A stretch of 8,024 bases of DNA from Anaerolineae bacterium (lineage in GTDB: Bacteria > Chloroflexota > Anaerolineae > JAFGEY01). Shown here one piece after another: positions 1 to 8,024 of the stretch. The notes under the pieces were generated by a model. That model did not search any database, was not told the DNA's origin, and was given only the letters and a program-made list of their open reading frames with translations. Where the stretch lies: the NCBI GenBank assembly GCA_016929205.1, contig JAFGJF010000479.1, positions 1 to 8,024 on the forward strand. Reading direction: 5' to 3'. How positions within the stretch are numbered: position 1 is the first letter of the stretch; the number at the start of each line of letters is the position of its first letter. Both the position numbers and the translations under genes were made by a program.

Positions 1-2283
<2,283 letters not shown>

Positions 2284-2284
2284 T

Positions 2285-2322
2285 TTCACAACGAAACATA
2301 CGGACTAGGTTCACAACGAAAC
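2285..2322. repeat. Pair of 13-base direct repeats in the gap between the two plus-strand genes
   Basis: TTCACAACGAAAC occurs at 2285-2297 and again, identical, at 2310-2322, with 25 bases start to start. Each copy is followed within a few bases by CGGAC, so the duplicated unit is about 20-25 bases with a small indel. It lies just after the stop of the kinase/regulator fusion and about 75 bases before the next start codon. OmpR/PhoB-type regulators bind direct repeats, so an operator is possible. A chance tandem duplication is equally possible. No convincing -35/-10 pair was found beside it. Confidence 0.6.
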
Positions 2323-2397
2323 TCGGACAGATCGTCTCCATTTTTGTTATTCCTGGCGGAACACGTCTTCTGCCACTGGAACGAAAGCGGGAAGCTG

Positions 2398-3285
2398 ATG
2401 GCCTACGAGATGTTCAAGGTCTTGCTCGTCGATGACGATCCGATCGTCATCAAATTATACGACAAACTGTTGCGCGACAACCACTACCAGGTTATCGTTG
2501 CCCAGAACGGCCAAGAAGCGTTGGACAAAGCGTTCCACGAATCACCCGACATCGTTCTCCTGGACATCATGATGCCCAAACTCAACGGCTACGAAGTGTG
2601 TGCCCGGCTGCGTGCCGCGCCTCGTACGGCAGATCTACCGATCATCATCTTGACTGCAATGACAGGCACTGCCGCCCGGCAAAAAGCCAGTGATATGGGG
2701 GCAGACGACTTTGTGACCAAGGGTGAACCGATGCACGGCATTGAAGGACGGATCAAAATGCTGCTCAAACGACGCATCGACGCTCACACCAAAAGTTGGC
2801 TGGCCGATCTTCCGGGCAGCATATCGGCCGAGTACGTACTGCGTTCGCACCTGGAAGCGGGCCTGGCCCTGGCGGCCTGCTATCTGGACCTCAAGGACTT
2901 GAGCACGTTCTGCCAATATGCTGGTTTTCAGGAAGGCGATCGTATCCTCTGGAAGCTGGCACGGATACTGCAGAGTCACATCCGAGATGCAAACCAGGGC
3001 GATTTCGTCGGACATACCGGGGCAGATCACTTTATACTGTTGACCACTCCAGAGCATGCCGAGCCGTTGGCCGATCTGGTGATCGAATCCTTTGACGCTG
3101 CGATGCGTGAATGGGGAGGGAGCGCTCCCACGCAAGAGATATTTCCGCGCCTCTCTATGGCCATCGTCATTGTCCAAAACAACCGGGCCATTCATCCCCG
3201 CCAAGTGTACGATACCGCTCGCTCTCTTTTGCAGGAGGCTCGAAACGACCGGGCACATACGATCCGCATTGCTCACATACCTTGA
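2398..3285 (+). CDS. Response regulator with receiver and degenerate GGDEF domain
   Basis: This is a 295-residue cytoplasmic protein. Residues 6-125 form a receiver: acidic pocket D12-D14, phospho-acceptor D56 in LLDIMMP, T86 in the ILTA strand, and K108, which is followed by glycine instead of the usual proline. Residues about 135-290 have the fold pattern of a GGDEF domain: YLDLKDLSTF in the metal-binding strand, an AGFQEGDRIL segment matching the usual GH..GD..L, then GADHF at 208-212 where GGDEF would stand. The loss of the second glycine and the glutamate argues against diguanylate cyclase activity. A nucleotide-binding or protein-interaction output is more likely. The ATG at 2398 is preferred because GGGAAG at 2389-2394 lies just upstream and the receiver begins directly after it. 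An upstream TTG at 2344 has no supporting signal, and the ATG at 2410 is a less likely alternative. The gene follows the kinase fusion by 114 bases in the same direction and could be co-transcribed. Confidence 0.88.
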   Translation: MAYEMFKVLLVDDDPIVIKLYDKLLRDNHYQVIVAQNGQEALDKAFHESPDIVLLDIMMPKLNGYEVCARLRAAPRTADLPIIILTAMTGTAARQKASDMGADDFVTKGEPMHGIEGRIKMLLKRRIDAHTKSWLADLPGSISAEYVLRSHLEAGLALAACYLDLKDLSTFCQYAGFQEGDRILWKLARILQSHIRDANQGDFVGHTGADHFILLTTPEHAEPLADLVIESFDAAMREWGGSAPTQEIFPRLSMAIVIVQNNRAIHPRQVYDTARSLLQEARNDRAHTIRIAHIP

Positions 3286-3289
3286 GTGA

Positions 3290-3382
3290 TTCTATGCTGT
3301 GACACGTATGCCGTACACCAACTTGGACGGGATGGTGGATGCGTCCCCGCTGCTGCATCAGATCGCCGGTGAGACGCCATAG
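3290..3382 (+). pseudogene. Possible gene relic, unidentified
   Basis: An open stretch of 30 codons, with an ATG at 3308, runs to a TAG at 3380. It encodes a peptide containing MPYTNLDGMVDASPLL and HQIAGETP. Its third codon positions are rich in G and C and its amino acid mix looks protein-like, unlike the surrounding spacer. No ribosome-binding site is obvious and the coding character stops at the TAG. The LLHQIAGETP part is faintly like the segment before the second catalytic aspartate of IS5-type transposases, but this is too short to claim. It could equally be a chance open frame. Confidence 0.2.
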
Positions 3383-3526
3383 ATCTCCAACTGCCCCGTT
3401 TCGGAGTTCGTGACAAACCCTCTGTGCCATAATAAGTGGGACAACCGATCAGTCGAAAAGCGCATCGACAGCCCGGTCGGATGCAGAGGTGGTTAACATG
3501 GCCTTTGCTTTTGCCCAGCGAATTTG

Positions 3527-3545
3527 CTCCCTGCTTGACAGGGGG
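3527..3545 (-). terminator. Hairpin after the large kinase gene, weak terminator candidate
   Basis: CTCCCTG at 3527-3533 can pair with CAGGGGG at 3539-3545 (seven pairs, one of them G-T) around a five-base loop. The structure begins a few bases after the kinase stop codon at 3551-3553. No run of T follows on either strand, so it may act as a 3'-end stabilising hairpin, or not act at all. Confidence 0.35.
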
Positions 3546-3550
3546 ACTGG

Positions 3551-6500
3551 TCAATTTCCGATCAGCGCTAAAATTGCATCGTGCTCAAAGTTGTGGGCCA
3601 TTTTCATCAGTGTGCTGGCTATGCTTGGATGCTGCTCCTGAATTTGCATAATCAGGCTTTCCATTCGCGTCAAATCACCCTCTACAGTGGCCTGATGTAG
3701 ATCAGCTAGCCACTCTGGCGGCATCCCGGCAAGACTCGACACCTCGACGTCCGTTTGCACGACCGGTACATGCTCCCTTTGACTCTCAATGTCTTGGTAG
3801 ATAAATCGCACACCAAGATGCTTGGTCAGCACCTCCAGGATAACGGTTTCGCGAAACGGCTTACGCACAAAATCGTCGCAGCCTTCCGCCAATACTCTCT
3901 CGCGTTCCTCTTCAAATACATTGGCTGTCAAGGCCACAATGATCGTATCCTGGCCTTGGGGCGTAGCCTTGATGCGACGGATCACCTCACGTCCATCCAT
4001 CACCGGTATCCGTATATCCATCCAGATCAAGTGCGGTTTCCATTCTTGCCAAACAGCGATCGCCTGTTGCCCATCGGACGCCTCTCGTACCTCAAAGCCC
4101 AGCGGCTGTAGCAGCCCTACCAACAGCTTGCTATTTGCTTCCACATCCTCGACGATCAACAGGCGATAGGGGCCGCCATCAACGGCATGTTGTCCCGGCT
4201 CCAGGCCAACCACGCGGCGCGTCGTCTGTGCGTCCTGGACCTGAGCAACGTCCACGACCTCAACGGACACGTCGAACTTGAACGTTGTCCCCTTTCCCAC
4301 TGTGCTGCTTACGGTCAGGTCACCGCCCATCATCTGCACAAACTTTTGGCTGATTGGTATTCCCAACCCTGTGCCCTGTTTTGATTGTTGCCCGCTGCTC
4401 GTCTGGACAAAAGCATCGAAAACCTTGTCCAATTCTTCCGGTGCGATGCCGACGCCCGTATCCTGAATCTCAAAGTGCAACTTTGGCCCCTCACTCTCTC
4501 CCGTTGGAGGAGGAAAAAGGGGAGAAAAAGCCACGCGCAACGTAATCCCCCCCCGATGCGTAAACTTGATCGCATTCCCCAACAGGTTAATCAACACCTG
4601 CCGCAGCTTGTTCTGGTCCGCGCGGATGCGCTGGGGAACATCAGGCTCAAAATCAAACACCAGGGTCAAGCCCTTCTCTTCAGCACGCAGACTGAACATT
4701 TCGCCCAGCCCCAGGAGCATCCGGTGCAGGTCAAAGCTTTCCGGTTCGAGTTTCACGCGCCCGGCTTCGATCTTGGACAATTCCAGCACATCGTTGATGA
4801 GACCCAACAGATGCTCTCCGCTGCGACCAATGATGGCCAGGTTCTCTTGTTGATCGTGCGTGAGGCTAGGATCGCGCGTCATCAGTTCCGAAAAACCCAG
4901 GACGGCGTTGAGGGGCGTGCGCAGTTCGTGACTCATGTTGGCCAGAAAGACGCTCTTGGCCAGATTGGCGCGCTCCGCCTCCAGGCGAGCAGCCTCAAGG
5001 TCCTGTGTGCGCTTGGTCACGCGCGCTTCCAGGTTGTGGATGAGTTCACTCAATTCCGCCGACATTTTGTTAAAAGATTGGGTGAGGAAACCGATCTCGT
5101 CCGGGTATTGAATATGGACGCTCACATCATAGCGCCCTGCGTTCATTTGCTGCACGCCCTTTAAAAGTGCGTCGAGCGGTCTGACCAGGTTTGCGTTGAG
5201 CAAGATAGGAAATCCTGCCACGACGAGCACGCTGCTCCCAATAATCAGGTAGGCAAGCGAAACAAGTAACTGTTGGAGATGACGGCGGAAGCCAAGTTGA
5301 TAGTCCTGCACGATGCCACGTGCATCACTCTCCAGGGGCAAGGCGGTAAAATCAACTTCCTGTGGCCGCTGCCCAGGGCTCTCTCCTGCGCTTGTCGAAG
5401 GGACACCCGGCACGATGCCTACGACCCACGGGCTTGCTCCAGGCTCGTCATTCGGCCTAAAGGGCACGTGCTCCGGCAAGTCATCGTAGGCGATTTCAAA
5501 AACACCGTCGGGATAGAGGATCAGTTGGAAAGTAAAGACAGCCTCTGGCCGGTAAAACGCGGGGATGCGGTCCCAGGTCACGATCAGACGCCCGGCGTCT
5601 TGCCGGACAAACACCCCGCCCGAGCCGGGTATCGGGGACAGGTCGAGAAACAAGGGAAAAATGATCGGCGCGCCTCCGCCGTAACGATAGTGCAGATAAG
5701 TGTACCGCACATTTTGCCCCAGGCTGATGACGCCGTCGTTGGACACGTAAATCTTTTGGTACGTTCGCCCGTAAAAGGGAAAGACAAAATCCAGATCCAG
5801 GCCCACGGCCCAGCGCTCATACGTATCCGTCAACTCTAGATCCGTGCCTAACTCGCGTTCAAAGTGAAAAGGAACCTCCGTCACAACATAGCCGCCGTGG
5901 ACATTCGGCATAAAGCGTATGGTGCGCTGGTCAGGCAAGACGGGGCAATACTGCGCTGCATAGATGGGCGCAATCACCCAGCCTATCGTCCCCAACACGG
6001 CCAACAAAGCCACAAGCATTACCCCATCCAGCTTGACAATGAACGAAGTCGTTTCTGGGAGATGATCGAGGTACACGACGGCAAAGGTGACCAGCGCAAT
6101 CAAAATCCCCAGCGACATGCTCACGTGATACAATGTCCTCGAAAAAACGTAAAAACCGGTCAGGAGGTTGATCAGGCTCAATCCAAAGGGGATCAGATAA
6201 ACCAGTGCCAGGGCGCGCGCCGCACGTGCATTGTGCCCTTGGGGGTGCCACACGTAACGCAGACGTGCCAGGCTAGCGGGCCCCAAAGGGTCTGACGAAA
6301 CCATTGCCTGGCGCGCAAACGTCACTGGTACCCACAAAAGGCCGATCGCCAACGGATAGTCAGCGTACTCTGGCCGCCAGATCACCTGCCCTGCGCCCAG
6401 CAGTTGAAAGCGGTGAACGGCAAACTGGAACTCCCACAGGACATACGCAATGCTCAAACCGAGAACCAGACGCGCCTCCCATTTTTTGCGAGGAGATAGG

Positions 6501-6793
6501 GTCGGGAAACGGTAAGCAAATTGCAGCAGCAAAACCAGGCCTCCTCCCAAGATAGTGTTTTGGAAAAAGATGGCATAAAGGTCCTCGCCTCGTGGCAGTG
6601 ACGCCTCCAAAAAGAGTAACAGGCTGAACAGGGTGATGGACGTGAAAAAACCGATCAGGAGGACAGTGTGCGACTGACGAGTCACACGCGGTGTGGACCA
6701 GGTCCGGTAAGCAAAGTAGCCCGTAATGACCAGCGCCAGGATGGACTGGGTTAAATAGCTAATCGAAGCAGGTGTCAGATATATGTCTTGCAT
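3551..6793 (-). CDS. Membrane hybrid histidine kinase with nidogen-like extracellular sensor
   Basis: From the ATG at 6793 this is 1080 residues. About eight hydrophobic helices lie at roughly 13-29, 44-62, 75-93, 107-125, 147-160, 193-213, 222-241 and 255-279. Residues about 300-465 look like a nidogen-like (NIDO) beta domain: DFVFPFYG, IYVSNDGVISLG, IIFPLFLDLSP, LIVTWDRIP, FTFQLILYPDG. A ninth helix (508-531) leads to HAMP (about 533-585), a coiled coil, HisKA with H622 in NMSHELRTP, and an ATPase with N736 and N740, DTGVGI at 778-783 and GTGLGI at 807-812. The receiver has acidic pocket E882-D883, D926 and K978. The last 57 residues (from MPPEWL) are helical with no clear Hpt motif. The kinase should phosphorylate its own receiver in response to an external ligand or to the membrane. 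All key catalytic residues are present, so it looks functional. The DNA for two linkers resembles dispersed repeats. An ATG at 6811 is in frame but has no ribosome-binding site. Confidence 0.92.
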   Translation of the reverse strand: MQDIYLTPASISYLTQSILALVITGYFAYRTWSTPRVTRQSHTVLLIGFFTSITLFSLLLFLEASLPRGEDLYAIFFQNTILGGGLVLLLQFAYRFPTLSPRKKWEARLVLGLSIAYVLWEFQFAVHRFQLLGAGQVIWRPEYADYPLAIGLLWVPVTFARQAMVSSDPLGPASLARLRYVWHPQGHNARAARALALVYLIPFGLSLINLLTGFYVFSRTLYHVSMSLGILIALVTFAVVYLDHLPETTSFIVKLDGVMLVALLAVLGTIGWVIAPIYAAQYCPVLPDQRTIRFMPNVHGGYVVTEVPFHFERELGTDLELTDTYERWAVGLDLDFVFPFYGRTYQKIYVSNDGVISLGQNVRYTYLHYRYGGGAPIIFPLFLDLSPIPGSGGVFVRQDAGRLIVTWDRIPAFYRPEAVFTFQLILYPDGVFEIAYDDLPEHVPFRPNDEPGASPWVVGIVPGVPSTSAGESPGQRPQEVDFTALPLESDARGIVQDYQLGFRRHLQQLLVSLAYLIIGSSVLVVAGFPILLNANLVRPLDALLKGVQQMNAGRYDVSVHIQYPDEIGFLTQSFNKMSAELSELIHNLEARVTKRTQDLEAARLEAERANLAKSVFLANMSHELRTPLNAVLGFSELMTRDPSLTHDQQENLAIIGRSGEHLLGLINDVLELSKIEAGRVKLEPESFDLHRMLLGLGEMFSLRAEEKGLTLVFDFEPDVPQRIRADQNKLRQVLINLLGNAIKFTHRGGITLRVAFSPLFPPPTGESEGPKLHFEIQDTGVGIAPEELDKVFDAFVQTSSGQQSKQGTGLGIPISQKFVQMMGGDLTVSSTVGKGTTFKFDVSVEVVDVAQVQDAQTTRRVVGLEPGQHAVDGGPYRLLIVEDVEANSKLLVGLLQPLGFEVREASDGQQAIAVWQEWKPHLIWMDIRIPVMDGREVIRRIKATPQGQDTIIVALTANVFEEERERVLAEGCDDFVRKPFRETVILEVLTKHLGVRFIYQDIESQREHVPVVQTDVEVSSLAGMPPEWLADLHQATVEGDLTRMESLIMQIQEQHPSIASTLMKMAHNFEHDAILALIGN
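4487..4530. repeat. Dispersed-repeat-like sequence inside the kinase ATPase domain
   Basis: This C/T-rich then A/G-rich stretch, with CTCCCGTTGGAG near its centre, looks like the common intergenic repeat type of the form CCCCTCAC...CTCTCCC...GGGAGAGGG. It is read in frame and encodes a proline- and glycine-rich loop (SPLFPPPTGESEGP) between two ATPase strands, just before the DTGVGI motif. Membership in that repeat class is from memory and needs a genome-wide count. Confidence 0.4.
5384..5402. repeat. Short repeat-like motif in the kinase linker
   Basis: CGCTTGTCGAAG at 5389-5400 recurs exactly at 7098-7109 in the upstream spacer. Its wider form, CCTGCGCTTGTCGAAGG, is one base from a motif (CCTGAGCTTGTCGAAGG) that I recall as a widespread dispersed bacterial repeat. 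Here it encodes the low-complexity linker VPSTSAG between the nidogen-like domain and the ninth membrane helix. Confidence 0.4.
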
Positions 6794-6796
6794 CAT

Positions 6797-6802
6797 TTCC
6801 TC
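6797..6802 (-). promoter_or_regulatory. Ribosome-binding site deciding the large kinase start
   Basis: Read on the minus strand, GAGGAA at 6802-6797 is followed by two adjacent ATG codons at 6796 and 6793. The GAGG core is five bases from the 6793 ATG, a workable spacing, but only two from the 6796 ATG. The ATG at 6811 has no purine-rich Shine-Dalgarno sequence before it. Confidence 0.55.
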
Positions 6803-6872
6803 GCTAAACATTCAAACCGAAAACCACACCACATTCACTAAACGGTAGTGCTCCTGAACAATTGAGATATTT

Positions 6873-6889
6873 GCTGACATACTATCAGC
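6873..6889. promoter_or_regulatory. Imperfect palindrome upstream of the large kinase, operator candidate
   Basis: GCTGACATACTATCAGC reads as half-sites GCTGA and TCAGC separated by seven bases. Six of the eight symmetric pairs match. It ends about 80 bases upstream of the kinase start, in a position where a dimeric regulator could act. A short palindrome like this can arise by chance. Confidence 0.25.
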
Positions 6890-6954
6890 CAAGTCATCAT
6901 CTCACTGGGGGTGAAAGATAAAGCTGGTAGCATGTCTACTGGTATTGTCGCTGA

Positions 6955-7010
6955 TTTTCGCCGTTCGGTCAAATGGTTCGATCGCCGTTGTGGCAAGCGA
7001 AACGGCAAAA
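6955..7010. repeat. Overlapping inverted repeats with alternative pairing
   Basis: CGCCGTT appears at 6959-6965 and 6983-6989, and the complementary AACGGC at 7001-7006. The outer pairing extends into TTTT at 6955-6958 and AAAA at 7007-7010. The AACGGC element can pair with either copy but not both at once, giving two exclusive hairpins in a transcript of the spacer. Neither has a proper U-tract on the minus strand. Confidence 0.3.
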
Positions 7011-7090
7011 GGATGCAAAGCATATGAACAATTACAGAGACCCAGTGTTGAGGGCGGACAGATAGATGAAGGAAGTGTGGGTGGGAGGAC

Positions 7091-7109
7091 TCAGCCACGC
7101 TTGTCGAAG
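7091..7109. repeat. Second copy of the short repeat-like motif
   Basis: This spacer sequence carries CGCTTGTCGAAG (7098-7109), identical over 12 bases to the copy inside the large kinase. TCAG stands a few bases before it, as in the dispersed motif I recall. It fits a degenerate repeat remnant in non-coding DNA. Confidence 0.35.
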
Positions 7110-7199
7110 ACGACGAAGGAAAGAGCGTGTCCAAGCTCAAACACATCGGCCACTCCCGTTTCTGGGCGAAATAGCCGGGGCCGTGCGGTACCTCTCGAG

Positions 7200-8024
7200 T
7201 CATCGAGCGATATCCAGCACCTCGCGAACCTTGAGCGCCAGCGCATTCGGCGTGAACGGCTTTTGCACGAACTGAATGCCGGAATCCAGCACGCCGTGAT
7301 GGGCAATGACGTCGTCGGTATAGCCGGACATATAGATCACCTTGATCTTGGGTCTGGTCGCCACGATCCTGTCGATCAACTCTGTGCTGCGTAACAAACC
7401 GGGTACCACCACATCGGTCAGGATGAGATGAATCGGACCAGTGTGCTGTTCGCACAGGCTCAGTGCAGCGTCGGCATTCGCCGCTTCCAGGATACGATAG
7501 CCGCGCCCTACCAGGACACGCCGGGCCAACGCGCGCACCGCCTCTTCGTCCTCGACCAGCAAGATCGTTTCACTGCCGCTCGCTACCGTGGCCGTTGTCC
7601 TGGTCTGTGTCTCAGCGCTCGCCTCCGCCTCAATGCGGGGCAGATACACCTTGAATGTCGTTCCTACCCCCGGCTCGCTGTACGGAAACACATATCCACC
7701 GTTTTGCTTGACAATGCCGTACACCGTGGCCAGGCCCAGGCCTGTGCCCCGACCCTGTTCCTTGGTCGTGAAAAAAGGCTCGAAGAGATGCGACATCGTC
7801 TCTTCGTCCATGCCGATCCCGTTGTCGCTCACCGCCAGCATCACGTAATGTCCGGGGACAACCTCGACATGGTTGTGGGCATATGCCTTGTCTAACTCGA
7901 CGTTTGCCGTCTCGATCGTCAGCCCGGCGACAAAGGGAGCGGTTTGTGATTTGATTCTCTCGTCGATCGCGTCGCGGGCGTTGACGGCCAGGTTCATCAC
8001 CACCTGCTCGATCTGCCCCGGATC
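7200..8024 (-). CDS. Hybrid histidine kinase, C-terminal part (5' partial)
   Basis: The frame is open to the right edge and begins inside the ATPase N box (IEQVVMNLAVNARDA), so the sensor and HisKA regions are outside the window. The GTG at 8003 is internal and is not the start. Of the 274 residues visible, 1-130 are the ATPase domain: N11 and N15, DNGIGM at 67-72, an FEPFFTTK lid, and GTGLGL at 93-98. After an alanine- and threonine-rich linker (about 131-150) comes a receiver (153-272) with E158, D159 and E160, phospho-acceptor D204, T/S-type residue S233 and K255 in QKPF. The ATPase is of the NtrB-like subtype often paired with PAS sensors. The loop after D204 reads VVVPGLLRSTEL, longer by one residue than the usual VVMPGMSGREL and lacking its glycine. 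The stop at 7200 is followed by about 400 bases before the next gene on this strand. It probably acts in the cytoplasm, but the sensor is unseen. Confidence 0.9.
   Translation of the reverse strand, partial: DPGQIEQVVMNLAVNARDAIDERIKSQTAPFVAGLTIETANVELDKAYAHNHVEVVPGHYVMLAVSDNGIGMDEETMSHLFEPFFTTKEQGRGTGLGLATVYGIVKQNGGYVFPYSEPGVGTTFKVYLPRIEAEASAETQTRTTATVASGSETILLVEDEEAVRALARRVLVGRGYRILEAANADAALSLCEQHTGPIHLILTDVVVPGLLRSTELIDRIVATRPKIKVIYMSGYTDDVIAHHGVLDSGIQFVQKPFTPNALALKVREVLDIAR

Larger units (their letters stand above)
3286..3550. other. Convergent intergenic region
   Basis: This stretch separates the 3' ends of the receiver/GGDEF gene and the large minus-strand kinase. It holds no full gene. 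Within it are a short coding-like segment and a hairpin close to the kinase stop, listed separately. I saw no transfer RNA, no terminal inverted repeats and no clear T-tract terminator for the plus-strand gene. Confidence 0.6.
6812..7199. other. Intergenic spacer between the two minus-strand kinases
   Basis: About 390 bases with no supported gene: open frames on both strands lack start signals and recognisable protein motifs. It contains an imperfect palindrome at 6873-6889, a GCCGTT/AACGGC set at 6955-7010 and one copy of the CGCTTGTCGAAG motif at 7098-7109. A promoter for the large kinase is expected here, but no clear -35/-10 pair was seen. The spacing suggests the two minus-strand kinases are not tightly co-translated. 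Confidence 0.55.

Noticed and set aside
2344..2397. TTG-initiated N-terminal extension of the receiver/GGDEF protein
   Set aside because: A rare start codon with no ribosome-binding site. The receiver fold starts just after the ATG at 2398, which has GGGAAG upstream.
3452..3469. GTCGA/TCGAC inverted repeat as a terminator for the receiver/GGDEF gene
   Set aside because: Only five pairs, no T-tract, and about 170 bases beyond the stop codon.
4385..5164. Plus-strand open frame of 259 codons opposite the large kinase
   Set aside because: It lies antisense to the HisKA and ATPase domains, which have intact motifs on the minus strand. It shows no domain of its own.
6945..7394. Plus-strand open frame of 149 codons in the spacer
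   Set aside because: There is no ribosome-binding site or recognisable motif, and half of it is antisense to the right-edge receiver domain.
6838..7455. Minus-strand open frame of 205 codons across the spacer and the end of the right kinase
   Set aside because: It overlaps the receiver of the right kinase in another frame, and its spacer part is rich in Ser, His and Arg without any motif.

Overview
The window is a dense cluster of bacterial two-component signalling genes with almost nothing else in it. Base composition is moderately GC-rich by eye. Several family traits fit Chloroflexota best: the OmpR-type DNA-binding tail with EAGSLLRPL and [12 protein letters not shown], the long multi-pass hybrid kinase ending in a PPEWL-type helical tail, and short dispersed-repeat-like sequences inside genes. 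This placement is an inference from sequence style and not a database result.

Layout, left to right. (1) Positions 1-2283, plus strand: a hybrid histidine kinase open at the left edge. It reads Cache-domain fragment, HisKA, HATPase, receiver 1, receiver 2 fused to a headless receiver 3, and an OmpR/PhoB-type winged helix. Two internal joints look like in-frame losses of sequence. One removes the rest of the sensor, the second membrane segment and any HAMP. The other merges the end of a hybrid kinase with a separate response regulator. (2) Positions 2284-2397: a gap with a 13-base direct repeat. (3) Positions 2398-3285, plus strand: a receiver joined to a degenerate GGDEF domain (GADHF in place of GGDEF). 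(4) Positions 3286-3550: a convergent intergenic region with a short coding-like relic and a hairpin. (5) Positions 3551-6793, minus strand: a large membrane hybrid kinase with about eight N-terminal helices, a nidogen-like extracellular domain, HAMP, HisKA, HATPase, receiver and helical tail. (6) Positions 6794-7199: about 400 bases without a convincing gene. (7) Positions 7200 to the right edge, minus strand: the C-terminal part of another hybrid kinase (HATPase plus receiver).

The two left genes converge on the two right genes. In total there are three kinase cores and six receiver domains or parts of them, but only one DNA-binding output and one probably non-catalytic GGDEF output. The genes may form a local phosphorelay in which the membrane kinases feed the receiver proteins, but nothing in the sequence fixes the partners. 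The most informative anomaly is the double joint in the first gene, which is either a real domain-fusion event, gene decay, or an assembly collapse.
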